Source: Mesostigma viride (Eukaryota; Streptophyta; Mesostigmatophyceae; Mesostigmatales; Mesostigmataceae). Taken from it: a stretch of 64,000 bases of DNA. Made by a program: the position numbers and the translations under genes. The stretch is taken from positions 4,340,862 through 4,404,861 of the forward strand of contig RPFO01000667.1 of assembly GCA_009746045.1 (NCBI GenBank), given 5' to 3'. The notes under the pieces were generated by a model. That model had not been told where the DNA came from and did not search any database. It worked only from the letters and a program-made list of their open reading frames with translations. How positions within the stretch are numbered: position 1 is the first letter of the stretch; the number at the start of each line of letters is the position of its first letter. This document shows, in pieces, positions 40,100-50,988 of this stretch.

Positions 40100-40330
40100 T
40101 TACGTGCGCGCCAGCAGCCGCGAGAATTGGCCGTGTAAAGACTGGCTATGACTTGCATACGCTATTAAGTAATTATATTCAAAGTGAAATTCTTGTAATT
40201 ATACTGAATACTATAGTTGCAGGCCTCTGTCAGATTGACAATAATGAATGAAAAGACAGGAATATTACCGAATTGGAAATGAATATTTCTGACAGTCACT
40301 TGACGGGGCAGGCAACAAAATTATTGATAG
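40100..40330 (+). rRNA. Mitochondrial-type small-subunit rRNA fragment
   Basis: Universal SSU landmarks appear in the right order and orientation. The 530-loop GCGCCAGCAGCCGCG is at 40108-40122. The 690-region AAGTGAAATTCTTG is at 40182-40195, followed by GAATACTATAGTTGCAGGC (40206-40224; compare GAATACCGGTGGCGAAGGC). The 790-region GACAGGAATATTACC is at 40255-40269, and the 915-region TTGACGGGGCAGGCAACAA near 40300. Spacers are short and AT-rich, as in reduced mitochondrial rRNAs, not the nuclear 18S gene. The 3' third is not clearly recognisable. Most likely a nuclear copy of mitochondrial DNA. Confidence 0.6.
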
Positions 40331-41320
40331 TTTGACAGGAAAGTTATATTGTGAAATTTATAATAACATAAATCAGTATAATGGATGGTACGGACGCACG
40401 TGTACGCAGATGATCAGATTAAGAACATATCAATGACAGGATTATATTAAGATGAATGAACAAATTAAGAATGATCGTACTTACGTTTATATACATAATA
40501 GTCAAAACAGTTATGTGCCAGGGAAAATAGACATACAAAAGATACACGGGAGTCCAAGCTGCTTTTCAAGCAGCTCTTGTCATTCCCTCTTGAGGGAATG
40601 ACAACTACAGCAAAATCAAGTGCAAACTACTCGTGAACAACACGTGAAAAAGGGACAGAAAATGCCTAACTGACCCCCTTTTGGCCCCCCGGCCTTGTCA
40701 GAGCCTTTGCGGGGTCAAGGGGGACAATTACTAGGGGCTCAATTATAGCGGCCGGGCTATAGAGGCTGCATGCAGAGGCTCATGCATGGACTGGCGGGGT
40801 ATGTAGTTCACCTAGTTGCTGCATGAGGCGGCATGATGTCTGGCGACCAGCCTCCGGGATCTCATTAAGTTTGTGTGGTCACTGAGAAATTCGGCCCTCA
40901 GTCACTTGCAGTGCGGCGGAGCGACATACTGTCAGGATTTTTGACCATCCTGGTTGTGCCCGTTAGCTGTTCGTCTTTACCAGTAATATTTTCAGGGTAC
41001 GATGTCAAAGTCCGATGTAGCATAAATTGGCATACTTTCAACTGTACTACGGGTACTGTGGCCGTCTGACAATTTTGCTAGGATCCGCGCTTCGCGCCGA
41101 CCTTCTGTTCACTATGTGCTGCCCTGGAGGCGCAATGTCCTTGCACTTGCATACTAGTGACCCAACTCATCATTTCTGTGTTGATGCAAGCCACCCACCT
41201 TTGTGTGGCAGTGGCGGCTGGCTGGACCCTAACTGTACGTCCGTAGATTATTCCTAGATCGACGGCTATAGCGACGGTGTTCTTTTCCACATAATGTTGC
41301 CTCCGCAATTGTCATGCTTA
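40331..41320. other. AT-rich stretch with paired hairpins, possibly organelle-derived
   Basis: Continues from the SSU-like segment. 40557-40575 (AGCTGCTT/AAGCAGCT, loop TTC) and 40577-40604 (TTGTCATTCCCTC/GAGGGAATGACAA, loop TT) are two perfect hairpins one base apart. No protein gene is recognised. Confidence 0.5.
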
Positions 41321-41432
41321 CCTTGTTGGTCCGACTCACGCCCTTGTTGGGAATTCCTTGTTGGAAAGACCTTGTTGGTCAGAGTCATCACCCTTGTTGG
41401 GATTCCCTTGTTGGGAAGGCCTTGTTGGCCAC
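41321..41432. repeat. CCTTGTTGG tandem repeat
   Basis: Six to seven CCTTGTTGG motifs with variable short spacers (GGAATT, AAAGA, TCAGAGTCATCA). No coding value. Confidence 0.85.
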
Positions 41433-41755
41433 CTGTTTGGTACCACTACTTAATTCACATTTCAATGATAATACGCAAACTGATTACTAAGGTTCGAGAT
41501 CTTTCCTCCAATACGCATTTCATGAAGGTAGCTTTTTAACACATACCCGCAAGGCGCAATGGCCCAGTTGATAGTCAATTAATGTCTGAATTATGCAAAA
41601 ACAGCCACCAGCGTGCAGGAGGACCATGCAGCTGTCTGAGCTCAGACCACAGGGCGCTGTAGCCCTTCAGAGGTCCAGATAATTTATAAATATGATAACT
41701 GATGGATGTTTCTCTCTAGTTACACATTACACAGTTACGAGTCTTCATCCGGCTA

Positions 41756-43172
41756 TTAATTAATTAATTAATAGACACGTGACTGCGTCACGTGAGCATA
41801 AGTCCTCAGTGGGAGCGGAACATGGGATGGAATGGATGGTATAAGCTATCTAGGTCCTAGTCACAGGGGTGTGGGCACCGCGGCCCGAATCGCTATGAAT
41901 GCCATACTTGGTCACACGCGGAGCCCCCACAGGCTTGGGGGTGGTCTCCTTCATCACTACTTGCCATCTATCCTTGCGCACCATCTGCCTCCATATTACA
42001 GACAAACCAGGAGGCTGCCCGGGGGTGAGCCCGTCACGTCTAGTGTAGCACATGTCCATGCCGAGTCTATCACTAAAAGTCCACGGGTGGCGGCCCTGCC
42101 GCGCGCGGCCGGGGGCACGCCAGGTGAGGACATATCGCCCAGGCTGGGCGGGCTTGGTGCCAGCTAGTCTATCTGATGTATCTACCTGATCTGTGCGGGC
42201 CAGGTGCCCGGCTAGGCCCAGGCGCCTGTGCCTAATAATGTGGGAAACATAGGGCAAATCAGCGTACAAATCCTCATTACTAATGTGCAAACCAAAGGGG
42301 ATGTTAAGGGCCTTGCGCAGCATCTTGGTGACGGCGCCGTCGAGTCGTTGCTCCAGCTCCTGCATCAGTGTCCACGTCTCGGCGCCGTAGGTCAGGATCG
42401 TCAGAATGACGACCTTGAAGAGGTCACGCTTGACGATCCGGGGTAGGGCGGGGTTGCTCCACCAGCGGCGGTGGTCATGGAGGTGCGCCCACGCCATGCC
42501 GATCCGTGTAGTCATGTTGTCCTCGCAGTCGGGAAGCCAACTGCCGAGCAGCTTGAAGCGGCCTGAAGGAGGGTAGTTGACCTCGGCATCGTCTAAGAGG
42601 CGGAGTGTGGGTGGGGGCCCTGCCATGCCGAGGGCCAGGGCCTCCGTTTTGGGGCTGATTTCTAGACCAACCGCCCGAGCCTCGAGCGCCAGGCAGTCCA
42701 GCCAAAGTTGGGCAGACTCCGGCTTTCTCGATGAGCGTGATGTCGTCGGCGTAAATGAGGTCAGCTAGTAAATTCTGCTTGTTAGTCGGCCCCCCTTCCC
42801 CAAGCTCGTTCGTGATCACTAGGCCAGGGGCACGGCCTGCAATGCTAGCAAAGCAAGCACGTGCCTGGCGCATAACATAATCCACTACAATAATAAACAG
42901 GTACGGCGACAGGACGCAACCCTGCCAGACGCCGGTCCGCAGTGGGCAGGGCGGGGTAATGCCGTGTTGAGTGCGCACCGAAGTGGTCGACCCCTCATAC
43001 AGCGTGCGGATGACGGTAATCAGGGGAGTGGGGACGCGAGCGCGAGCAAGTACAGCCCATAGAGCGTCCCAGAGGACAGAATCAAAAGCCTTGATGAAGT
43101 CGACGAAGATCAGGATGGCGGTAAACTCACCAGGTTGCAGGAGAGCGATTTCCTCGAAGAGGCGATCCGGCT
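41756..43172 (-). pseudogene. LINE-A RT and 3' region, longest copy
   Basis: Minus-strand non-LTR reverse transcriptase. From 43172: PDRLFEEIALLQPGEF, then FVDFIKAFDSVLW (RT motif A), LYEGSTTSVRTQHG, GVWQGCVLSPYLF (motif B) and LIYADDITLIEKA (motif C, YADD at 42742-42753). A frameshift near 42720 moves to the frame SGRFKLLGSWLPDC, ILTYGAETWTL, RRLGLAGHLARTDQ, ending GRGAHTPVTRT at 41850. The 3' UTR and (TTAA)n tail lie at 41756-41849. It is 5'-truncated at 43172, where sequence similarity to RT ends abruptly. Confidence 0.9.
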
Positions 43173-43569
43173 ATATCTGCGCCCAACCTAGAATTCATAA
43201 ATAAGCTGTATTTTATTTGTGCATACATCATGGGCAGCTCACTACTATGACATAGTCATTACTTTACAACAAAAGTTGTCCAGATCACTTTACTACAAGT
43301 TATTACGGCATACAGGCTCTGTATGTCTGAGGTTTTGTCCTCAAGTACTATGCCTGAACTCTGCCTATCTGTAGTTGCTAGTTCGAGCAGTCAACTACAT
43401 CGATACAACACTTGGTCTTAGTAGTTGTTTTTGGCCAGGTGGTAGGAGAAAATATAAGGTATTGTCGGCACTTCAGCCGGCAGCATAATGTCAGCAATAA
43501 ATTAATCGTAGGAAATAACTAATCGTAGGAATCGACATGCACACAGCTAGGTATATAGGTTGGTGGGCA
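43173..43569. other. Gene-free stretch
   Basis: AT-rich DNA upstream of the truncated LINE. Nothing recognisable. Confidence 0.5.
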
Positions 43570-44254
43570 ATGATGCTGAACTGTTTCTTGTCAAGGGAGG
43601 GATGCATGCACGTAGGGTAGGTGGGTGGACATGGGCTTATAATTGTCAAGGGAGGGATGCATGTGGGGTAGCTGCAAGTATGCAAAAGTAATGCGTATCG
43701 CATAATAACTTAACTAAAATAGGGCTGCAAGTACGCAAAAGTAATGCGTATCGCATTACTTTACTAAATAAATTGGGCCGCGTGGGGAAATTCGGGCGTA
43801 CGTTCCGCACAGTGACACCGCATGGCAGGTGCACGTACCTGGCAGCTTAATTGTGCCTTGTCAAGATTTAGGGAGGGACGCAAGCAGGGTAGTACGTGGT
43901 TGCACGTGCTTGTTCCTAAGTTGTCATGGGTCGATCGAGGGATGCACACAGGGTAGTACAGGTTCCACATGCTTGTTCCAAGTTGCCATGGGAGGGATGC
44001 AGTGACACAGGGTAGGTTGGTGGGCATGCTTGTTCCTTGGCAAGGGTCCAGTCGGGATGCATGCATGTTACTACATATTAGGGTAGGTGGGTGCACGTGC
44101 TTAACTTAATTCCTTGTCAAGGGAGGGATGCATGTGGCCGAGTAGGTGCCGGGTGCACATGAATGTTCATTGTCAAGGGAGGGATGCAAGTCTAGGGTAC
44201 TGCCAGGTGGTTGCACGTGCTTGTTCCTTGTCATGGGAGGGATGCTCCACCCAG

Positions 44255-44478
44255 AGTTATTATAAATAGTGACGGAGCCTTTTTGCCACTTGGGCAATTA
44301 GGTCCGTCACTATTTATCAGGCGAAAACCACTCGCCGGTCTCGATTCCGCGCCACGTTCACCACGTTCACGTGAACTTAACGCGGAATAGATACCGGCGT
44401 CGCCTCGGAGTGGTTTTCACCGGATAAATATACCTAATTGCCCAAGGCAAAAAGGTTCCGTCACTGTTTATAATAACT
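44255..44478. mobile_element. Palindromic MITE, copy 1
   Basis: 224 bp that folds almost end to end. The arm AGTTATTATAAATAGTGACG, CCACTTGGGCAATTAGG and GAAAACCACTCGCCGG is mirrored at the right end by CCTAATTGCCCAAGG and CCGTCACTGTTTATAATAAC. The centre contains CCACGTTCACGTGAACTTAA. It resembles copy 2 at 44674. The terminal AGTTA could include a duplicated TTA, so the family is not assigned. Confidence 0.85.
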
Positions 44479-44673
44479 AAAACGTTGTAGTGTGGGGGTC
44501 GATATCTGTATCGTACTGCTGGGGCTACTGCAGTACCAAATCTCGCCTTAACCATATTCCAACCGGGCGTTTTTCCTTTCTGGCGCTTTCGTTTGGCCTT
44601 ATCAATCCTTCCGCCGGTATTTGGAAATACCCGTGTCACCACAGGGATTCGAACCCCCGACTTGCGAAGTCTT
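44479..44673. other. Spacer between two MITEs with a tRNA T-arm-like string
   Basis: Contains, on the minus strand, GGGGGTTCGAATCCC (about 44641-44655), a T-arm/box B sequence. The 5' half of any tRNA is missing because the MITE begins 20 bp away. It may be a tRNA or SINE remnant. Confidence 0.4.
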
Positions 44674-44899
44674 AGTTATTATAAATAGTGACGGAACCTT
44701 TTTGCCACTTGGGCAATTAGGTCCGTCACTACTTATCCGGCGAAAACCACTCGCCGGAATCAATTCCGCGCCGGCCACGTTCGCCACGTTCACGTGAACT
44801 TAACGCGGAATAGATACCGGCGAGTGGTTTTCGCCGGATAAATAGTGACGGACCTAATTGCCAAGTGGCAAAAAGGTTCCGTCACTACTTATATTAACT
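44674..44899. mobile_element. Palindromic MITE, copy 2
   Basis: 226 bp, about 90% identical by eye to copy 1, with a more perfect palindrome (CGGCGAAAACCACTCGCCGG left, CGGCGAGTGGTTTTCGCCGG right). Terminal AGTTATTATAAATAGTGACG and CGTCACTACTTATATTAACT. Confidence 0.85.
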
Positions 44900-45040
44900 C
44901 CCAGGGTACGTTCCACGTGCTTGTTCATAGCCATGGGCGGCTGGGATGCACACAGCGTAGGTTGGTGCAGGCATGCTTGTTCCTTGTCAAGGGATGCATG
45001 CACGTAGGGACCGTACAAGGTGGGTACTGCACGTGCTTCT

Positions 45041-46147
45041 TCGCTACTTTGTAGGTGTTTGGAAAATGATGGGGTACTCGTTGCATTTATATTGCTTGAT
45101 AAATGCAGTTCAGTTCCGACGTTGCATGTTTCCACGACCCTTGGAAGAAAATTCAGATACTAGGATACCATAAATGCGCTGGTAATCATTTGTATTAGTC
45201 GGCCTGACAAGCTAGGTAATTTGGTCAAAATGTTACAATGGAACATATATTGCGGCGTGTCTGATCAGAATATATTGCGGCAGCTGCGGCTGGGTGTGCA
45301 ATGGGCCGCCATGGCCGCCGGTCGATTCGACACATAACAGTTATGCATGATTACGACATATTCCACAACTAGTGCATGACACAAATGGACTGGATGCCTG
45401 ATGACAGTCTGTTGGAGAGGTAGAGGAAACTAATAGTTATATAGTAATAATTATGGGTTTTACACAATGCCTTGTGCTTGGCCTTGCTACCCTTGCACGT
45501 ACCTTGCAGGTGATGAAAGACTGAGCTTGAAGACAATGGAAGAGAAACCAGAAAAAGAATTATACTTCATAGGTTGAGAGGTTAGGAAAACAGGTTGAAT
45601 GGAGGTACCTGCCCTTAGGGGGCAGTTTCCTTTTATACCTTTTAGGCTAGAACTAGGATGACATCAGCAAATATGCCATAATCACAGAAGCTTGTAGAAA
45701 CATCCCAGCATATTCCTAGCATATTCTCAGTATATTCCAGGAATATTCCTGGCATTATATAATATATTCGTAGAACATTCCTAGAACATTCTAGACATGA
45801 TCCAATATGAGCTGGCATAATAGCTAGATGCCAAGTGTCTACGCAATAATGTGCCACATAACAATTGATTAATAAAGTGACACATCTCTTCTCTTTGGAG
45901 TGACAAGTGTCATGCAATGAGTCTACCCACTTGTCATCATGTAAGTCATAACATGTGTCATCATGAGCTGCCAACACTTAGTCAGCTCATGGACCAAACA
46001 CTTGTCCACAGTAGGCCATAGCACCACTTGTAAATCAAATACGTGATGCTGCTAGGCTGACTCAGGGTACAAGTCATCCATGTCCAAGTATAGGACAAAG
46101 GCACATGAATATTGATCAGCTCATTGAGGCCATTACCGCACACATAC
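45041..46147. other. Gene-free AT-rich stretch
   Basis: Local repeats of AGCATATTC and GAACATTCCTAG near 45700-45800. Open frames have no recognisable content. Confidence 0.45.
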
Positions 46148-46298
46148 CTTCGTCCGATGGGGCTGTGTCCTGCTGTGGTTCGTTGCCTGCAGATGGGACA
46201 TCGAACTTCGGGTTGTTTTCCCCCTGTCCTTCTGCAGCGAAATCGGCCATAATGCCAAACTCAACCAGCGTATCAACTAGATAGCCTTTAAGTTGAAG
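46148..46298 (-). CDS. Orphan coding-like exon of an unknown gene
   Basis: Minus strand. After an acceptor-like CTACGATAG, 50 codons read LQLKGYLVDTLVEFGIMADF, AAEGQGENNPKFDVPSAGNE, PQQDTAPSDE and end at the donor-like G/GTATGTG (46141-46147). GC content and amino-acid composition stand out from the AT-rich surroundings. A stop lies in frame just upstream, consistent with an exon boundary. No partner exon or family is recognised. It could be a host gene fragment or a piece of a transposon ORF. Confidence 0.35.
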
Positions 46299-47431
46299 CT
46301 ATCGTAGCGATTGAGTTGCCGCACCTGGAACATTGACAGTCAGGGTCGAGTGGCCGGGCATTGAAGGGACGTATACGAGCATTAGTAAGCAGTTTCAGCA
46401 GCAGGCTCTTGCCAATGTCATGCAATTTCAATATCTAAATGTATATTTTCATATTGTGACATGTGTACGAGAACGACTTTAAACATAAGAGTTGACAGCT
46501 GACAATGCATGTGCATGACACCTACTTGACTTTGATGATCGTTCACTTTCTATCAATAGAAGAATTTTAAGTGAGGAACGCAAATCCTGCTGTAGGTATG
46601 GTATAAAGAGATTCCTCAGTCTGACACATACCTTAGGTGCTATGTAACCCTTTAATTACCAGGAAGCAGTTGCAGTATGAATATATTATTACGCTGTTAG
46701 TCTGACATAAGCATATTGATTGCAGCCACTGTCAGAGTCGCAAGTCATGTATGTAACCTTCTAAGTATGTAGCATGACAAGTATCTGTGGCAAATTATCA
46801 AATTATTAGAAGCATACTAAGTAAATAAGTTGTTTACGCAATTAAGGGCTAGCTGACAGAATTTGACGCATATCAATGTGGGAAACTACACAGTCTAACT
46901 CCTATTAATCCAGCATCGGCAAGGAAAGAAGCTTTGCATTGATTTAGAGTTACATATAATTAAGATAGAAGTCACTGACACACAAGGTGGATAATGTTGA
47001 TCATGGTTTAAAATGGTATTAAAGTATAAGGTTCCGGCCGCCGGGAATTATCTTACAATAAATTACCGCCATTCACCTATTATAATATCAGATCTGGTTA
47101 CTTTATTAGTACTAGAAGTACTTACTTGAATAGTTTGTAATTGAATAGTTTGTAATTTTTGTAAGTATTTATAACTATGTAGCTAACAAAAAAAAAGCCA
47201 ATTTTAATCTGACTCGGACTAGGTTGTCCCCAGTTCTCAAGCTCCCAATTCAAAAAAATTAAATCGTATAGATGAAAAATGAAAAATTTGAGCTTGATCC
47301 CTGTTACCCCGTATTTTTGATTCGCCTTGCGGCACTTGCAAGGGCCGCGACCCCTATCTTACGGACTACATACTGACTACCTGCGGACTGCTTGACGCGG
47401 TGTCGCCGGGCTACAAGTTCAGTAACTTATG
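46299..47431. other. Gene-free AT-rich stretch
   Basis: A short minus-strand frame next to the orphan exon (IGKSLLLKLLTNARIRPFN, about 46420-46360) is protein-like but too short to call. The remainder holds nothing recognisable. Confidence 0.45.
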
Positions 47432-47439
47432 AAATCCGC

Positions 47440-48101
47440 CAGGGGGGGTGGAAAAAACAAAAATATCAGACACCATGCTGAAATTTTCCCAAAGTTGGCC
47501 CTTGGACCCTACCTACCTAGCACGTAGGCGCTATACCTAGCAAAACCCTGAGGTCCCAAGGGTTATAGGGGTCGACCTAGGGAGCAAAATGATCAGCTCC
47601 GCGAGCTCTACCGTTTGAGCATATTTGTGTATGGGAAAATTCCGGTTTTCTTAAATGGGTCGTTGGCCGGCGCGACGCGATACTTGGCACGGCACGGCGC
47701 TGGATAGCCGAAGCCTTGTAGTGGTGGCAGACGGCAGCATTCTTCCGTGCCTAGGGGCAGCACCGTCTTGCGGGCAACCCCCCCCCCTCTATGGTACCTG
47801 CCAAAATTTTGACTGCAGATTTGGGTTCAGCTCGCCAAGTGCTATCAGTTTGTCCGTCAAACCGTTTCAAAATTCCGACCATACAGGGAGCTAGCAGAAT
47901 TTCCAAGTGTTTTGTTGTAAAAAAACCATATCGACCCGGCACCCTACCTACCTACCCTTTAAGTTAACGGTTTTTGAGGCTCTGTAACTTCTAACCTAGA
48001 GACCCCCTGGGGTTGCGACCAGTGGCAAACATGCTTGTTTTCGCGAGATCTACTCGAATCCAGCATGATGTAAATTTTCTTGTTTTTTTCCACCCCCCCT
48101 G
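47440..48101. mobile_element. Non-autonomous hAT-type transposon with 8-bp target-site duplication
   Basis: 662 bp with terminal inverted repeats CAGGGGGGGTGGAAAAA and TTTTTCCACCCCCCCTG, the inner parts also sharing CATGCTG. The exact octamer AAATCCGC flanks both ends (47432-47439 and 48102-48109). An 8-bp duplication plus a CAGGG terminus is the hAT signature. The body has no transposase; it contains CCTACCTACC motifs near both ends. Confidence 0.88.
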
Positions 48102-48109
48102 AAATCCGC

Positions 48110-48847
48110 ACCCAATATTTGCCGCCCACGCGCCATTTTCTACTAATCTACTCATACATGGCTTGCATTGGGTTCATCGACAACAGCATCAACGGTGCAA
48201 TCCGACGGCGGAAAATAGGTTCGCCACAGCACGGCTCTTTTCCTGATCAGTACAACGTGAGATGCAAAGTCCGCATCGCTGACAGACCGGAAATTCCATC
48301 CAACACAGTCGTACAGTACTACCAATCAACAATGTCTCTACCTTAATTTAACTGTCGCATGCGCAGTCGATCTAGAAACGTCTACGCGACACTTTCGCGA
48401 CTTCAGTACTTTCAATCACCCTTGACATGTATTAATGTCGTACAGATTATACTACACATTTACGCCAATAGAAACTCGCCTCGAGGAAATATATATATTA
48501 TTGGATCCACTCATATATCTGGATAGAGGCATATGCCTCTTATTTAATTTCAACCTTGGTTGTAAGCTCCATTAAGTAATCTCGCCCCCCGGCCTATGAC
48601 AATTCGACAATTGACAAGAAGAAGCCAATTTCGATCGGACTAGCTTGCATGCGAACGATTATTAGCTGCTGATCGACCATTGACCCATATATACATTTAT
48701 AATTTGAAGTAGTCCTGTGAACAAATGATGTATTTACAGTCTTACAGAAGTAGCCAGCTGGACATGAGAGAGCAGCAGTGTACAGTGTTTGTACACACAT
48801 TGTGCACACAAATATTGTGCATGCAATGTACAGTAGGTGGGACGATC
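48110..48847. other. Gene-free stretch
   Basis: No recognisable gene. Near 48775-48840 are GTACA-rich repeats (GTGTACAGTGTTTGTACAC) and a GTAGGTGGGAC string like the pogo-like subterminal repeats. Confidence 0.45.
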
Positions 48848-49306
48848 TTAAGGGGACGTGGCGCGCCGAACATTTTCCGCGCGAAAAAATTCGCGGCACC
48901 GGCCGTACCGTGAAAAGTGGGTGCTCCGTGCGCGCACCACTTGCGGAAGTGGCCATGGCGACTGCGTTTAAGCGAAACTAGCAATTTAGGGCTAGAGAAA
49001 TGCAAAAAAAATGCTTGGATGTTGAAGACGATGATTTAATGATGTTGGGTTGCGGCGGCAAGTGGCTGGTTTACAATATCGCTGCTTTCTTTTACTGCCG
49101 GATCGGCATGGGCGGTAATCTGCATTTTTTGGTCGCGCGGAATAAAATAGAATTCGTGGTTGCGGCAGTAAATTCTCAGTTTTGGGGGTCTTTTTGAGCG
49201 TGAAGGATGCATTCATATCGGTAGCATCGAATTCTAAACCGAACGGGTGCCTTTTGCTACATTTTTGGCCATTCTCGGTAAGTATTTCTTCAGGCCTGCG
49301 CAGTGC

Positions 49307-49373
49307 ATGTCGGAACTTTCCATGGAAGAACGGCCGTTGTTGCGCGCCTGGGCGAGGGATCTACGAGGGCAAG
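49307..49373 (+). CDS. Putative first coding exon of the PHD gene, copy 2
   Basis: ATG 49307 opens MSELSMEERPLLRAWARDLR and ends CAAG/GTAATG. An upstream TTTCTTCAG acceptor-like string lies 14 bp before the ATG. Its counterpart is 30442-30508, with the same length and phase. Confidence 0.5.
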
Positions 49374-50709
49374 GTAATGATAGATTAGTGGCGACTGTTA
49401 TCTACTATCAGTTCTTTCTTCGAAGAGCTCATCGTTCGAATTTCTTTGCGTTCGTTTTGGTCAGTTTCCGCCAGTTAACTCTCCGTTGCTTGCCGTCGTG
49501 TTGACGAATACCTGGCAGCTTTAGCTTGTTTTCGTTGATGTCTTGATCAAATCTGCTTCAGTCTCAGCCGATAGATCCTAGGGAAGGCGTAAGGGATTTC
49601 ATAGCTCGTGTTCTGGCGAGGATGTTGTGCGTATGGACGCTTCTTGTTGTGTGATAGTGACGCACCCTTTCCTGGCACTGAGCGGCATCACAGCGGTCAG
49701 AAGCTGAACGGCCGCCACTGGTTTCTTTGCATTTTATCGTGCAGGGAAGGAAGTATAATTTTTTATCGACGATCATGTTGGAGATATTGCATTTGTGTGA
49801 CTGCATGTAGATAGCTGCCATCATTGGTTTATTTGAGCTTTCCTTGTACTTATGATGATGTGACAAGACAGCAATGTGCTGAGCCAACCATGGTTGACAT
49901 GGTTGACTGCATTGTATGCAAGCTTTGTATGCCATGATCTCCTTGGTTCCTTGCCCTCCATGGTTCCAGTTTGTTGCCCATGTCGGGTAGGGCAGCTAAG
50001 GAGTAGTTGCTGTGTTGGTAAGCTTGGTTGGCATAACCCTTACACTCTAACCTGGGACAAACATAGAAAATGCTGGTAATGCATGTTAGTGCCATCATCA
50101 TTATTGCTATTCACGTACTTATAAGTCTGGCCATGCTCGAGGGACGGTGAAGGAGTATGAGGTGCGTCGCCACCCCTTTGTACTTCATAACATATTCAGC
50201 ATGGATTTTATCCATGTTGATGGCATGTAAAGTGTGATTGTGTTTTATACTTGCTTTCTCTGAGTGGTCCTTAGCGCCTTGTCATGTGGTGAGTGGTCGT
50301 CTAGGAAACCCATCAGTGCGTGCCACAGTGACCCCCAACCTTGAGCATGTGTCGTCATCAGTGTGCTAGAGTTAATTATGTGTGCTTTTGATCATAGATT
50401 TGCTGAGTTCTTGGCATGAAGTTTAAGGTAACCTTGGGTAGAGTGTAGTGTATGCTCTCTTGGCATGTATGCCTAGCGATCGTGTTGCTATGCTTGCGCT
50501 GGCAAGGTTGGCCATGCGGACGGCAGGTGAGGGCAGATGTGGTGCCTAGCCGTTTGCTTATGTTTTGTGATCGAGTGGGGTGTGCCTCCTGGCTTTTTTG
50601 ATGGAAAACAGCATGCCTAAGTGGCCATATACAAAGAAACCCCCCCTTCAGCTTATGTTCAGGTCTTGATAGCACGCATAACCTTATTACTTGAGCTAGA
50701 CTTGTCGGA

Positions 50710-50988
50710 ATGACCTGTTTTAAGGGTGGCTGCCACGACGTGATGCAAAGGGAGGGGCAGGGGGGCGATGGGGAAGGTAGAAGTGATGATGAGAATGATG
50801 TTGATGATATTCCTTGCCTTGCATGTGCGTCCCCGGATGAAATTGACGGTGTCCCTTTCCTACTGTGCAGCACATTCGGGTGCAAGGGAGGACTGCATGG
50901 GTGCTGCGCTGACCCCCCGTTGACTAAGGAGCCCAATGGGGATTGGTTTTGCCCTGCCTGCCTTGTGCAGGATGCTTACAAGGGCTGA
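50710..50988 (+). CDS. PHD-finger exon, element copy 2
   Basis: A 92-residue frame. An acidic Asp/Glu/Gly-rich N-terminal part (about 30 residues) is followed by a complete C4HC3 PHD finger: PCLACASPDE, VPFLLCSTFGCKGGLHGCC and NGDWFCPACL, with the stop at 50986-50988. The cysteine and histidine spacing equals that of copy 1 (C-x2-C, C-x4-C-x4-H-x2-C, C-x2-C). The lysine-rich exon upstream is mostly replaced: after RADVVPSRLLM (about 50525) the sequence diverges and hits a stop. The start codon shown may be internal to a spliced exon. Confidence 0.65.
   Translation: MTCFKGGCHDVMQREGQGGDGEGRSDDENDVDDIPCLACASPDEIDGVPFLLCSTFGCKGGLHGCCADPPLTKEPNGDWFCPACLVQDAYKG

Larger units (their letters stand above)
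43570..45040. repeat. Degenerate minisatellite with unit of about 60 bp
   Basis: Around ten imperfect units share CTTGTTCCTTGTCAAGGGAG, GGATGCATGCA and GGGTAGGTGGGTGCACGTG. Clear units start near 43583, 43645, 43853, 43918, 43976, 44030, 44111, 44170, 44218 and 44918. The array is split by two MITEs and the sequence between them. Confidence 0.8.

Noticed and set aside
44636-44660. tRNA gene on the minus strand
   Set aside because: Only the T-arm-like GGTTCGAATCC is present. The D and anticodon arms are missing because a MITE lies immediately beside it.
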